A stretch of DNA of 64,000 bases from Streptomyces sp. DSM 15324 (GCF_001514285.1 NZ_KQ949032.1:1-64000), one strand, 5' to 3'; positions 25,336 to 34,965 are shown, counted from the stretch's first letter. The notes: generated by a model not told the origin, from the letters alone. Program-made: numbers and translations.

Positions 25336-26160
25336 GTGCAACTCTCGCGGAACGCGATGGGAACTCTTTTCGTGGGCGGCGCCCTGGCGCTTACTCTCGG
25401 CGCCCTGGCCTACCCCTCGATGCTGGGGCTGGACACGGTGTCGACGTCCACCGACAGAGTCATCGCGAACACCCAGTGGGGCCCCCTGACCGAGGGCGAC
25501 CGTGACTTCGTGGTGAAGGTGCGGGCCGCCGGTCTGTGGGAGTACCCGGTGGGCCAGATCGGTCTGCAGAAGGGCACGAGCAAGGCCGTCCTCACCGCGA
25601 GCGAGCACCTCATCGACGGCCACGCCGCCCTCGACATCACCTGCCGCAAGATCGCGCCGATGCTGAACATCACGCTGCCCAACGTGGCGAGCCCCCAGCA
25701 GGAGGGCTTCGTGACGCAGCTCAAGGGCGAGAGCGGCGCGCAGTTCGACACCGACTTCGCCAACATCCTGCGCATGACGCACGGTTCCATCTTCAACACC
25801 GTGGCCAAGATCCGGTCGACGACGAAGAACTCCCTGGTGCGGGCCCTGGCCGACCAGGCGAACAACACCGTCCTCGACCACATCACGGTGATGGAGAAGA
25901 CCGGTCTGGTCGACTTCGACTCGACGCTCTTCCAGCAGACCACCCCGCCCAAGCTGCCCAAGACGGACCTGACCCCGCCCCCTCCGGCCGGCGGCGCCCC
26001 CCTGGTCGTCCTCACCCCGCCGCCGAACGCCACGTCCACCCCGGTGGACATCGACGGCATCGCGGGCGGAGCGGCCAACAACAACGGCGGCGCCGGCAAC
26101 GGCAACGGCGGCGCGGCCAACAACAACGGCGCCGCCGCGAACGCCGGTACCGGAGGCTAG
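25336..26160 (+). CDS. Secreted DUF4142 protein with Asn/Gly-rich tail
   Basis: About 274 residues from a GTG preceded by AGGAGGAACG. The signal/membrane segment is MGTLFVGGALALTLGALAYP. The central DUF4142 helical bundle (about 45-200) contains TEGDRDFVVKVRAAGLWEYPVGQIGLQ and HLIDGHAALD, usual for these four-helix proteins. The C-terminal 70 residues are Pro-rich, then an Asn/Gly/Ala repeat (AANNNGGAGNGNGGAANNN). The bundle resembles ferritin-like folds, but no metal role is shown. Convergent with the GH13 gene, overlapping by 4 bases at the stops. Confidence 0.85.
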   Translation: MQLSRNAMGTLFVGGALALTLGALAYPSMLGLDTVSTSTDRVIANTQWGPLTEGDRDFVVKVRAAGLWEYPVGQIGLQKGTSKAVLTASEHLIDGHAALDITCRKIAPMLNITLPNVASPQQEGFVTQLKGESGAQFDTDFANILRMTHGSIFNTVAKIRSTTKNSLVRALADQANNTVLDHITVMEKTGLVDFDSTLFQQTTPPKLPKTDLTPPPPAGGAPLVVLTPPPNATSTPVDIDGIAGGAANNNGGAGNGNGGAANNNGAAANAGTGG

Positions 26161-27812
26161 GCCAGCCACACCGTGGTGTCCGGCGGCAGCGGGTTCGGCC
26201 CGGTGCCGCCGGGCAGCGGTGTGCTGCTCAACAGGACCTCGCCGGGCGGCAGGGACACCGGTGCCGCCGAGAGGTTGGTGACACAGCGCCAGCCGCCGGT
26301 GCGGGCGAAGGCCAGCACGCCGGGCGGGGTGTCCGGCAGCCAGGTCAGCTCCTCGCCGTCGAGCAGCTTGCGGCGCAGCCGCAGGGCCGTCCGGTACAGC
26401 TCCAGGGTGGAGCCCGCCACCCCGTCCTGCGTCTCGGCCGCGTACCGCGCGAACCACTCCGGCTGCGGCAGCCAGGCGCCGCCCGCGCCGAAGCCGTACG
26501 ACGGCCCCCCGGCCGTCCACGGCAGCGGGACCCGGCAGCCGTCGCGGCCCTTGCGGGTACGGCCCGACTGCTCCCACAGCGGGTCCTCGAGGACGTCCAC
26601 GGACAGTCCGGCGACCTCGGGCAGACCGAGTTCCTCGCCCTGGTAGAGGTACGACGACCCCGGCAGCGCCAGCATCAGCAGCGTGGCCGCCCGGGCCCGG
26701 CGCAGTCCGCGCGCCTCGTCCACCGCGGGGGCGGTGCCGCCCGACAGCAGCCAGGCGTTCTCGTCCGTGCCGGGCGGGAGCATCAGCCGGGACGGGTGGC
26801 GTACGACGTCGTGGTTGGAGAGCACCCAGGTGGCGGAGGCGCCGACCGCGCGGGCCGTGGCGAGGGAGTCGGTGATCACGTGGCGGATCGCGTCGGCGTC
26901 CCACGGTGCCTGGAGGTACTCGAAGTTGAAGGCCTGGTTGAGTTCGTCCGGCCTGGCGTACAGGGCACGCCGGGCGCCCGGCACCCAGGCCTCGGCGACC
27001 GCCGTACGGGGCGGGGAGTAGGAGTCGAGGACGCGGCGCCAGTCGCGGTAGATCTCGTGGACCTCGTCGCGGTCGTAGAAGGGGTGGGTGCCCGGGGGCA
27101 GGCCGGCCAGGGCCTCCTCGCCGTCCGCTCCGCACGCGCCGAGGTCGCGCAACGGTTCGGTGAGGTCCTTGGTGAGGGCGTGGGCCACGTCGACGCGGAA
27201 GCCGTCCACGCCCCGGTCGGACCAGAAGCGCAGGGTGGTGCGGAAGTCCTCGCGGACCTCCTCGTGGCTCCAGTCCAGGTCGGGCTGTTCACGGGCGAAG
27301 AGATGCAGGTACCACTGGCCGTCCTGGACCCGCTCCCACGCGCTGCCGCCGAACACCGAGCGCCAGTCGGTGGGCGGGAGCCCGCCGTGCGGACCGCGGC
27401 CCTCGCGGAAGACGTAACGGGCGCGGGCCGGGGAGCCGGGCGGCGCGGCCAGGGCCTCCCGGAACCAGGGGTGGCGGTGCGAAGTGTGGTTGGGGACGAG
27501 GTCGACGATCACCTTGAGGCCGAGCCGGTGGGCCTCGGCGGCCATCGCGTCGAAGTCGGCCAGCGTACCCAGGCGGGGATCGACGTCCCGGTGGTCCTCG
27601 ACGTCGTAGCCGCCGTCGGCGAGTTCGGAGGGGTAGAAGGGGCTGAGCCAGAGGGCGTCCACGCCGAGGGCGGCGAGATGGGAGAGCCTTCCGGTGATGC
27701 CCTTCAGGTCCCCGAGGCCGTCGCCGTCGGCGTCGGCGAAACTGCGCGGGTACACCTGGTAGACGACTGCCTGGCGCCACCAGTCCGGATTGCGGGCGGA
27801 GAAGTCGGTCAC
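26157..27812 (-). CDS. GH13 alpha-glucosidase/oligo-alpha-glucosidase
   Basis: The 551-residue enzyme opens MTDFSARNPDWWRQAVVYQVYPRSF. GH13 regions are clear: GDLKGITGRLSHLAALGVDALWL, DLVPNHTS, GFRVDVAHALTK (catalytic nucleophile Asp), AVAEAW (acid/base Glu) and VLSNHDVVRHP (third Asp). The subtype is alpha-1,4-glucosidase/trehalose-hydrolase-like; it is cytoplasmic with no signal. The GTG at 27812 is the best start though its ribosome site is weak. The palindrome GGAACGTTCC (27867-27876) lies just upstream and could be a LacI-type operator. Confidence 0.9.
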   Translation of the reverse strand: MTDFSARNPDWWRQAVVYQVYPRSFADADGDGLGDLKGITGRLSHLAALGVDALWLSPFYPSELADGGYDVEDHRDVDPRLGTLADFDAMAAEAHRLGLKVIVDLVPNHTSHRHPWFREALAAPPGSPARARYVFREGRGPHGGLPPTDWRSVFGGSAWERVQDGQWYLHLFAREQPDLDWSHEEVREDFRTTLRFWSDRGVDGFRVDVAHALTKDLTEPLRDLGACGADGEEALAGLPPGTHPFYDRDEVHEIYRDWRRVLDSYSPPRTAVAEAWVPGARRALYARPDELNQAFNFEYLQAPWDADAIRHVITDSLATARAVGASATWVLSNHDVVRHPSRLMLPPGTDENAWLLSGGTAPAVDEARGLRRARAATLLMLALPGSSYLYQGEELGLPEVAGLSVDVLEDPLWEQSGRTRKGRDGCRVPLPWTAGGPSYGFGAGGAWLPQPEWFARYAAETQDGVAGSTLELYRTALRLRRKLLDGEELTWLPDTPPGVLAFARTGGWRCVTNLSAAPVSLPPGEVLLSSTPLPGGTGPNPLPPDTTVWLA

Positions 27813-27866
27813 GAACGGAAGTCTGTCCAGTGTGCCGGGAAAGCGAACCCTCGGGCGATCCGGAGG

Positions 27867-27876
27867 GGAACGTTCC
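27867..27876 (-). promoter_or_regulatory. Palindrome upstream of the GH13 gene
   Basis: GGAACGTTCC is a perfect 10-bp palindrome 55 bases upstream of the GTG. Central-CG palindromes are typical of LacI-type sugar regulators that often control such glucosidases. No regulator gene is adjacent, so the assignment is tentative. Confidence 0.35.
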
Positions 27877-28081
27877 GCAGGTGATGAATTCGTGATGGAA
27901 ACTTGAACTGGCTTGTGTTTATCCCAGGTTGACAGCGATCTGACAGGCGAACGACGATGGGCGGACACTGTGGCGCCTGTGACCTGAGGGCCCCCTGTGT
28001 CTTCCGAACTCTGATGTGACCAATCAGCCCTGGCATTGCCCTGGCACGCGCCGGTCCGGCAGCGCCAAGAAATGGATACGC

Positions 28082-29050
28082 ATGTCCATAGTGAGACGTG
28101 TCACCGTGCGCCGCCTGCTGGGGACCGGCGCAGCCACCCTCACCCTCTGCGCCGCCTCCGTGGCAGCCGCCTCCGGCGCGTTCGCCGACTCCGGCCCCGG
28201 CGGCGACGGCTGGAAGTCGGGCGGGCACTACCAGCCCGGCACCGGCGCGGGCACCGAGACGGGGACCGACCGCTGCCAGTTCTCGCTCGACGGCAAGAAC
28301 TTCTTCGACTCGGTGCGCGTCGACGACCAGAACCTCAAGCCGACCCAGGACGGCAAGGTCCACATCTCCGTACGCACGGCGGGCGACGCGAGCACCTGCA
28401 CCGCCTCCCTGGCCTCCTACCTCGCCCACGGTTCCACCTTCGCCACCTCCGGTGAGCAGGTCTTCGTCGACTTCGACACCGTGACGGTCAAGCCCGGCCA
28501 GACTGACACCCTCGACATCGCCGTGCCCGACGCGGGCTGCTACGCCCAGATCGACCTCTACCGCGGCGCGGTGAAGTTCGACGGCAAGCTCGGCGCGCAG
28601 GACGGCTTCGTCCACGGCGACCTGCCCAAGGGCCCGGACCGCCCGGTCATCAAGGACAAGCTGATCGCGGCCTGGAACGGCGGCACCAAGGACTGCACGT
28701 CCACCGAGCAGCCCCCGTCCTCCCCCTCCCCGTCGGCCCCGGCCGGAGGCGGCGGCTCCTCACCGTCGCCGTCGGCGTCCGCGTCGACCCCCGCCGGCGA
28801 GTCGTCCGAGAGCGCGTCGCCCTCGCCCTCCGCCTCGGAGTCCACCTCGACCGAGTCGGCCACGCCGACCCCGTCCGCCTCCGAGTCGAGCGGCACCCCG
28901 GTCACGGGCGGCAGCACCGGCGGCGGCGGCCTCGCCGAGACCGGCGCCAGCAGCAACACCCCGCTCATCGCGGGCGGAGCCGCCGCGCTCCTGGCCGGCG
29001 GCGCCGCGATCGTGGTGGCCACCCGCCGCCGCAAGGCGACCCGCGCCTGA
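28082..29050 (+). CDS. Cell-wall-anchored surface protein with LAETG motif
   Basis: The 322-residue protein has a signal peptide ending at GAFADS and a folded domain (about 40-205) with CQFSLDGKNFFDSVRVDDQ and two Cys pairs. A 90-residue Ser/Pro/Glu-rich stalk follows, then LAETG near residue 285, a hydrophobic segment LIAGGAAALLAGGAAIVVA and the basic tail RRRKATRA. LAxTG is the motif of class E sortases in Streptomyces. The GC-rich stalk is probably an extended spacer. Function unknown; export and wall attachment are well supported. Confidence 0.9.
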   Translation: MSIVRRVTVRRLLGTGAATLTLCAASVAAASGAFADSGPGGDGWKSGGHYQPGTGAGTETGTDRCQFSLDGKNFFDSVRVDDQNLKPTQDGKVHISVRTAGDASTCTASLASYLAHGSTFATSGEQVFVDFDTVTVKPGQTDTLDIAVPDAGCYAQIDLYRGAVKFDGKLGAQDGFVHGDLPKGPDRPVIKDKLIAAWNGGTKDCTSTEQPPSSPSPSAPAGGGGSSPSPSASASTPAGESSESASPSPSASESTSTESATPTPSASESSGTPVTGGSTGGGGLAETGASSNTPLIAGGAAALLAGGAAIVVATRRRKATRA

Positions 29051-29247
29051 CGCCGGCTTCCCCGGCTGTTCCGGCCTGCCCGGCTTCTCCGGTACGTCCG
29101 CCCCGCCGCCCCCGAGGCGCGGGGCGCACGTGCGTCTCCGTACGGCTCTCCGTAGATCCACCGATGTGCCGGCGCGGCCGCCCGGGCGAGAATGCACGCA
29201 CACGCACCACGCGCCTCCCCGGCCGGAGCGAAAGGACGTCCGCGTCG

Positions 29248-29904
29248 ATGTTCCCCTGGATCATGTGGTCGGTCATCATCCTGGCGCCGTTCGTCATCGG
29301 CGGGACCCTCGCGTTCCGTACCGCCCGCCGGGCGCTCACGGCGGACCGCGCGATGCGCGTCCTCGCCGAACGCCCCGGCTGGAGCCGGCTCGAACGGGCC
29401 GCGGACGGAGCGGAATGGGCGGGGTACGCGGGCCACTTCCCGTGGCTGCTGCGCACCCGGCACGGCACCGGGGCGAGCGGCCCGCTCGGCGGGCACCGGG
29501 TCACCGTCGCCCGGCGCTGGGAGCCCTCGGGGCGCCGGGACGTACGGCACTGGCTGATCGTGTACTTCGAGGCACCGGGTGACCGTCCCACCGTGCGCCT
29601 CGAACGCGCCTGGAGCGCGGCAAAGCTCGGTCTGCGCGTCCCCGACGGCGTCCCGTACCTCCCGATGAGCGGGGACGTCATGGACACGGCCGAGCGGTTC
29701 CACGCCTCCGACCTGCCCGAGCGCCTGATCCGGTTCGCGGGCCCCGCGGTCTCGGTCGCGGCGGACGGTGTGTGCTTCGTCCACCCGATGCCGGACGTAC
29801 GGGACATGGACCGGCTGCTGACGGAACTGGCCGCCCTCATCCCGGACCTCGTCGCCCTCGCCGGGTCCACCGGCTCTCAGGAGGCGCAGGACCCCTCCAG
29901 CTAG
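29248..29904 (+). CDS. Membrane-anchored hypothetical protein
   Basis: A 218-residue product with one N-terminal membrane segment (WIMWSVIILAPFVIGGTLAF), then a soluble part with WLLRTRHGTGASGPLGGHRVTVARRWEPSG and DLPERLIRFAGPAVSVAADGVCFVHPM. I recognise no family or catalytic motif. The ATG at 29248 lies after an AAAGGACG site. Its stop overlaps the stop of the convergent phosphatase gene by 4 bases. Confidence 0.7.
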   Translation: MFPWIMWSVIILAPFVIGGTLAFRTARRALTADRAMRVLAERPGWSRLERAADGAEWAGYAGHFPWLLRTRHGTGASGPLGGHRVTVARRWEPSGRRDVRHWLIVYFEAPGDRPTVRLERAWSAAKLGLRVPDGVPYLPMSGDVMDTAERFHASDLPERLIRFAGPAVSVAADGVCFVHPMPDVRDMDRLLTELAALIPDLVALAGSTGSQEAQDPSS

Positions 29905-32351
29905 AGCAGGGCGGACAGGGACTGCGCGCACCAGATGGTCTTGCCCTGGGAGGTGTGGCGGGTGCCCCAGCCCTGGGTGAGCTGGGCGACGAGCAGCAGC
30001 CCACGGCCGCCCTCGTCGAAGGCGCGTGCCCGGCGCAGGTGCGGGGCGGTGTTGCTGGAGTCGGAGACCTCGCAGATCAGAGCGGTGTCGCGAATGAGCC
30101 GGAGTCGGATCGGGGGCGCGCCGTAGCGGATGGCGTTCGTGAGCAGCTCGCTGACGACCAGTTCGGTGACGAACACCGCGTTCTCCAGGCCCCAGGCCTC
30201 GACCTGTTCGACGGCGACCTTTCTGATGTGCGGCACCTGCGCGAAGTCCGGTTCGACGTCCCAGTCGGCGACGTGCTGGAGGTCCAGCGCACGCGTGCGG
30301 GCGAGCAGCAGGGCGGCGTCGTCGGTGCGGTGCTCGGGGAGTGTCGCGTCCATCACCGAGTCGCACAGGGCCTCCAGGGAAGCGGCCCGGGGATCCAGGA
30401 CCCGCAGCAGCTCGGCGATCCCCTGGTCGACGTCGCGCTCGCGGTTCTCGACCAGACCGTCGGTGTAGAGGGCGAGCAGGCTGCCCTCGGGCAGCTCGAT
30501 CTCGGTCGCCTCGAACGGCAGCCCGCCGATGCCCAGGGGCGGCCCCGGTTGCGCGGGAACGGGGGTCCTGGTTCCGTCCGGGGAGAGGATCAGGGGGAGC
30601 AGGTGTCCCGCGCTGGCCAGTGTCAGCCGGCGGGTGACCGGGTCGTACACGGCGTACAGGCAGGTGGCACCCGTCTCCGCGGTCGTCTGGAAGTGGCTGG
30701 TCGGCTGGAGGTCACTGGCGAGGTGGAGGACCAGGTCGTCGAGGTGGGTCAGCAGCTCGTCCGGCGGCAGGTCGACGTCGGCGAGCGTGCGGACCGCCGT
30801 GCGCAGCCTGCCCATCCCGGCCGCGGCGTGCAGGCCGTGGCCGACGACGTCACCGACGATCAGCGCGACCCTGGCACCGGACAGGGGGATGACGTCGAAC
30901 CAGTCGCCGCCGACCTCCGCGCCGGTGCCCGCGGGCAGGTAGCGCGACGCGACGTCGACCGCTTCCTGATTCGGCAACCGCTGCGGCAGCAGGTTGCGTT
31001 GCAGGGTCAGCGCGGTGGCGCGCTCGCGGGAGTAGCGGCGGGCATTGTCGATGGCGACGGCTGCCTTGGCCGTCAGTTCCTCGGCCAGGATCAGGTCGTC
31101 CGCGGTGAACGCCTCGGGTCTGTCGGTCCGGGAGAACGTCACCACGCCGAGCAGTGCCCCGCGGGTGCGCAGCGGCACCGTGATCCGGCCGGTCAGCCCG
31201 TCGGCGGCGATGCGGGCGTCGATCAGCGGATTGCCCGGCGGCCAGTGAGCGGGGTCGGCGGCCAGGCCGGGCCCGAACGCCCATTCGCCCCCCGGGCCGG
31301 GCTCGCCGGCGAGCTCGACCCTGGAGGTGCCGCCGGCCATGCAGCGGGCGGCGACGGAGTCGGCGGCCAGGGTGACCGGCGTCGGTGGGCCGGGGTTCCG
31401 GTCGTCCTGCCTGGCGCTGTGCCGGGCGGCGCGGCTGAGGGTGATGGTCTTCCCGTCGGTGCTCAGCGACGCGGAGGGCGGTTCCTCCCCGCGCAGCACC
31501 TCGTCGAACAGGTCGACGGTGACGAGGTCGGTGAATCCCGGTACCGCACTCCTTGCCAGCTCCTGGGACGTTCCGATCACGTCGAGCGTCCGGCCGATGT
31601 CCCGTCCGGCCTCGTTGATGAGGAGCAAGCGCTGCCGGGCCCAGTACTCGGCGCTCATGTCGAATCCCCAGTTGGCGACCGCGCGGACCGTGCCCTCGGC
31701 ATCGCGGACGGGCCAGATGCTGGTGGCCCAGGCGTTGGCGTAGTTGCTGCCCAGGGGACGGAAGACGGTGATCAGGCGTGCGGGTTCCCCTGTCCGGGCC
31801 ACCTCGGCGAGCTGGTCGGTGTAGGGCTTGTCGTCTCTTTCGGGGAACAGCGAGCGGTCGAATTCGGGAAGCACCTCGCGGTACTTCTTGCCGAGCACCT
31901 GCTCCTCGGTGTGCGCGATCACCCGGCCCGAGGAGGCGTTGATCCACAGGAACCTCAGCTCGGGGTCGTAGACGCCGAGCGCGAAGGGACACTGTTCGAA
32001 GGCCCGGTCGACGATGACCGGACGGCGATCCCAGCGCTGGACGGTCATGACCTGTCCCTGCACCTGCCCGTCCGGGCCGAACAGCCGTTGGACGGTCACC
32101 GACGCGTCCACCGACGATCCGTCCCGGTGCCGCAGGGTGAGGAGGCCGGAGGGGGCGGCGTCGGTGCCGTCGCCGGCGGGGAAGCCAGCGGGGAAGGACC
32201 CGACCAGCAGGTCGGTCACGGGCCGTCCGACGGTGTCCTCAGCCGTCCAGCCCAGCAGCTCACACCCGCCGTCGGTCCAGCCGCACACCTGCCCGTCCGG
32301 GTCGACCACGACGACGGCGGTGGGAGCGTCCTTTGGGTCGGCCTTTTCCAC
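29901..32351 (-). CDS. PAS-GAF-PP2C (SpoIIE) phosphatase with HATPase domain
   Basis: About 816 residues. PAS domains occupy residues about 10-110 and 115-230 (TAVVVVDPDGQVCGW; ALGVYDPELRFLWIN). A GAF domain follows (about 240-440, ITVPLRTRGALLGVVTFSRT). The SpoIIE/PP2C core (about 450-680) has EVGGDWFDVIPL, VIVGDVVGHG and TDGLVENR, which carry the metal-binding Asp residues. The C-terminal HATPase (about 690-810) has ELLTNAIRYG and GRGLLLVAQL. Such proteins control anti-sigma-factor antagonists. GTG 32351 is preferred with GGAGG upstream. Confidence 0.9.
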   Translation of the reverse strand: MEKADPKDAPTAVVVVDPDGQVCGWTDGGCELLGWTAEDTVGRPVTDLLVGSFPAGFPAGDGTDAAPSGLLTLRHRDGSSVDASVTVQRLFGPDGQVQGQVMTVQRWDRRPVIVDRAFEQCPFALGVYDPELRFLWINASSGRVIAHTEEQVLGKKYREVLPEFDRSLFPERDDKPYTDQLAEVARTGEPARLITVFRPLGSNYANAWATSIWPVRDAEGTVRAVANWGFDMSAEYWARQRLLLINEAGRDIGRTLDVIGTSQELARSAVPGFTDLVTVDLFDEVLRGEEPPSASLSTDGKTITLSRAARHSARQDDRNPGPPTPVTLAADSVAARCMAGGTSRVELAGEPGPGGEWAFGPGLAADPAHWPPGNPLIDARIAADGLTGRITVPLRTRGALLGVVTFSRTDRPEAFTADDLILAEELTAKAAVAIDNARRYSRERATALTLQRNLLPQRLPNQEAVDVASRYLPAGTGAEVGGDWFDVIPLSGARVALIVGDVVGHGLHAAAGMGRLRTAVRTLADVDLPPDELLTHLDDLVLHLASDLQPTSHFQTTAETGATCLYAVYDPVTRRLTLASAGHLLPLILSPDGTRTPVPAQPGPPLGIGGLPFEATEIELPEGSLLALYTDGLVENRERDVDQGIAELLRVLDPRAASLEALCDSVMDATLPEHRTDDAALLLARTRALDLQHVADWDVEPDFAQVPHIRKVAVEQVEAWGLENAVFVTELVVSELLTNAIRYGAPPIRLRLIRDTALICEVSDSSNTAPHLRRARAFDEGGRGLLLVAQLTQGWGTRHTSQGKTIWCAQSLSALL

Positions 32352-32559
32352 GCACCACACCTCCGTCCGGACAGTGGTGCCCGCAGGGCGGGTTTTCCCA
32401 CGGCCGTTTTCCAGCCTAGAGGCACTCCTGCCGCACGGCGGCTCCAGCGGTCCGTCCGGGTCCGCAGGGCCGGGCCCGGAGCCGGGGCCGCCGCCCGACC
32501 CGGTCGTCCCAGGTGAGGGGGGCGGCCAGGGCGGGCAGACGGGACTTTCGAAACACGCC

Positions 32560-33543
32560 CTAGTCCGCCCGGCCCTGTCCCACGGTCTCCAGATACAGCC
32601 GCACGTACCGCTCGACGTCCACGTCCAGCCCCACGTCCACCAGGGCCTGTTCCCGTACCCCGTGGTGGGTCTCGGACTCTCCGTGGCGGGGGCGGCGGTC
32701 GACGATCGTCTGGCCTCGGGTCGGGCCCGGGGCCAGGGAGACCTCCACCGGGAGCGGGCGGGTGGTGAGACCGGCCGGATCCACCACCGCGCAGACCGCG
32801 CCCGCGTCACCGAGGCCCCCGGCCGACTCGTCGGCGCCCGCCTCCGGCGCGGAGGGGCGGTGGGCGAGCAGTTCACCGGCGAGGCGCGTGCCCGGTTCCG
32901 CGCTCGCGCTCAGCCGCCGTACGTCCTCCCCCGGGACCACCACCCGCTGGAACACGTCGAGCCCGTACATCGTGATCGGGACCCCGGCGGTCAGCAGGAT
33001 CGCGGCCGCCTCCGGGTCGTGCCACACGTTGAACTCCGCGACCGGGGTGGCGTTGCCGACGGCGACCGCGCCGCCCATGAACACGATCCGTTCGAGGTTG
33101 CGCGTCACCTCGGGGTGGGTGCGCAGCAGCAGCGCGATGTTCGTCAGGGGCGCGGTGGGGATCAGTGTGACCGGGCGGGGCGAGGCGAGGATCTCGCGGC
33201 GCAGCAGCGTCACCGCGTCCACGTCGACCGCCCGGCGGGCCGGGGCGGGCAGGCCGGCGATGTCGCCCATGCCGTCCTTGCCGTGCACGGTCGCCGAGCG
33301 GGCGGGCTCGATCAGGGGGCGCTCGGCGCCGCGCGCCACCGGGACGTCCCCGGCGCCCGCCACCTCCAGCACCGTCAGGGTGTTGCGGACCACGCCGTCG
33401 ACGTCCGTGTTCCCGGCGACACAGGTCACCGCCCGCAGGTCCAGCCCCGGGTGCCGTACGGCGAACAGCAGGGCGAGGGCGTCGTCGACCCCCGTGTCGC
33501 AGTCGATGATCACGGGGAGGGGCTGCTGATCGCGACCGGCCAT
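32560..33543 (-). CDS. Nucleoside hydrolase
   Basis: A 327-residue member of the inosine/uridine-preferring nucleoside hydrolase family. The calcium-binding Asp cluster is in IIDCDTGVDDALALLFA. VTLIPTAPLTNIALLLR, FMGGAVAVGNATPVAEFNVWHDPEAA and a late Asp in GAVCAVVDPAGL complete the site. It cleaves N-glycosidic bonds of nucleosides for purine/pyrimidine salvage. Single gene; the C-terminal end carries a weakly conserved tail. No transporter is adjacent. Confidence 0.9.
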   Translation of the reverse strand: MAGRDQQPLPVIIDCDTGVDDALALLFAVRHPGLDLRAVTCVAGNTDVDGVVRNTLTVLEVAGAGDVPVARGAERPLIEPARSATVHGKDGMGDIAGLPAPARRAVDVDAVTLLRREILASPRPVTLIPTAPLTNIALLLRTHPEVTRNLERIVFMGGAVAVGNATPVAEFNVWHDPEAAAILLTAGVPITMYGLDVFQRVVVPGEDVRRLSASAEPGTRLAGELLAHRPSAPEAGADESAGGLGDAGAVCAVVDPAGLTTRPLPVEVSLAPGPTRGQTIVDRRPRHGESETHHGVREQALVDVGLDVDVERYVRLYLETVGQGRAD

Positions 33544-33599
33544 CCGGCGACTCCTTCGGATCTCCTGCGGAACAAGTGCGACCGACTCGGTCCCGCCCG

Positions 33600-33950
33600 A
33601 CCCTACGCGGGGCCGACCGGTCCTACGCCGGGTCCGCCCGGTCCGCCTGGTCCTACGCCGGGTCCGCCCGGTCCTACGTCGGGTGCGCCCGGTCCTACGT
33701 CGGGTGCGCCCGGTCCAACGCCGGGTCCGCCCGGTCCTACGTCGGGTGCGCCCGGTCCGCCCGGTCCTACGTCGGGTGCGCCCGGTCCTACGCCGGGTCC
33801 CGTCCGGTCCAACGCCGGGTCCGCCCGGTCCGCCCGGTCCGCCCGGTCCGCCCGGTCCAACGCCGGGCCCGCCCGACCCCGCGCAGGGCCGCCCGGTCCT
33901 ACACCGGGCCCGCCCCGTCCTACGCGGGGCCCGGTCCTACAAGGGCCCGC
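33600..33950. repeat. Minisatellite-like tandem repeat block
   Basis: About 350 bases built from 21-base units (GGTCCTACGTCGGGTGCGCCC) interspersed with 9-base units (GGTCCGCCC) and close variants (CTACGCCGGGTCC). All unit lengths are multiples of three, so no frame is broken, but I see no start or ribosome site and protein translations in every frame look like simple-sequence output. Best seen as noncoding repeat DNA between the nucleoside hydrolase (divergent start at 33543) and the lipoprotein gene at 34181. The remaining part of 33544-34180 holds no gene. Confidence 0.75.
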
Positions 33951-33968
33951 CCGCTACCTCCTCGGCAT

Positions 33969-34034
33969 CCGAGCCCGCCCAGCCCCCACCCGCCCTCCGA
34001 CACCCGAGCCCGCCCAGCCCCCACCCGCCCTCCG
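33969..34034. repeat. Two-copy 31-base direct repeat
   Basis: A 31-base segment starting CCGAGCCCGCCCAGC occurs at 33969 and again at 34004 (period 35 bases). It abuts the minisatellite block and lies about 150 bases before the lipoprotein start. The function is unknown. Confidence 0.7.
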
Positions 34035-34180
34035 GCATCCGGGTCCGCTCGGTGACGGCGGCCGGATTCCACCGCGCGCAGCAACGCGCGTACTCCGTAC
34101 GGCCCGCCGCGCTGGTCGGTCCGCAGCGCTGGTGCTGCCGTGGGAGCAGGCACGTATCCCCACGTCAGGAGGCACTCCCG

Positions 34181-34954
34181 ATGAACCGCCGCGCGCTCCT
34201 CGCCTCCTCGCTGCTGCTCACGACGCTCACCGGGTGCGCCACCCTCGGCCTGGAGCACCCGCCGACCGCCACCCCCGCCGAGCCGACCGTCCAGGCCTCC
34301 ACCAGCAAGCCCGCCGCGTCGGCCGCGCCGCGCGTCCTCAGCGACAGCCAGGCCCAGGCGGCCCTCATCACCGCCGAGGACCTCGGTGCGCCCTGGCTCC
34401 CCACCGGCGGCGCGGCGACCTGGCGGGACGGACTGCTGAAGGCGAGCACCCCGGTCGCCGAGTGCCAGAAGCTCCTGGACGCCCTCTACACCGACGAGCT
34501 GTTCGGCGCCCCCGCCCGCGCGGTCGTCGGGCTGGACGACCCCGACGCCGCCGCCCAGTTGCGCTACCAGCTCACCGGCCGGAGCACGGCGGACATCGAC
34601 CGGACGCTGGCCTGGCTGAGGGAACTGCCGCAGAAGTGCGCCCGGTTCACGGCCACCGCGGGGAAGGACACGGTGGAGGACGTCCAGGTGAGTGATCTGC
34701 CGCTGCCGCAGGTGGGGGACGCGCGGCAGGGGCTGCGGGTGACGCTGACCCTCTGGGGCACCGCCGGCGACAACCCCGACGGGGAGCCGACCGCCCTCGC
34801 GCTGGACGTGGCCGCCGTCCGGGCGGGCGAGGACGGGTTCGCCCTGACCAACGGCGGCCTGGGCGGCGTACCGAACGAGGCGACGCAGGCGGCCGTGCAG
34901 CTCGGGGTGCGGCGGCTGGCGGACATCCGCGAGCAGGGGCGGGTCCAGGTCTGA
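34181..34954 (+). CDS. Lipoprotein of unknown function
   Basis: The 257-residue product has lipobox LTGC after RRALLASSLLLTTLTGC and a Thr/Ala/Pro-rich linker (residues about 25-50). The mature domain includes QAQAALITAEDLGAPW, TPVAECQKLLDALY and LPQKCARFTAT, with conserved-looking Cys pair spacing. It resembles actinobacterial outer-membrane-face lipoproteins of unknown role. The ATG follows CAGGAGGCACTCCCG. The promoter must lie in or downstream of the repeat block upstream. Confidence 0.75.
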   Translation: MNRRALLASSLLLTTLTGCATLGLEHPPTATPAEPTVQASTSKPAASAAPRVLSDSQAQAALITAEDLGAPWLPTGGAATWRDGLLKASTPVAECQKLLDALYTDELFGAPARAVVGLDDPDAAAQLRYQLTGRSTADIDRTLAWLRELPQKCARFTATAGKDTVEDVQVSDLPLPQVGDARQGLRVTLTLWGTAGDNPDGEPTALALDVAAVRAGEDGFALTNGGLGGVPNEATQAAVQLGVRRLADIREQGRVQV

Positions 34955-34965
34955 CGCCCGGCCGC

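Noticed and set aside
33600..33950. CRISPR array
   Set aside because: Units are contiguous with no unique spacers and no cas genes are nearby.
32014..34695. Very long plus-strand open frame through the phosphatase and repeat block, with Gly/Pro-rich collagen-like text
   Set aside because: It is antisense to a clear PP2C phosphatase and nucleoside hydrolase, lacks a ribosome site, and the Gly/Pro text is produced by simple DNA repeats; Gly is not regularly every third residue.
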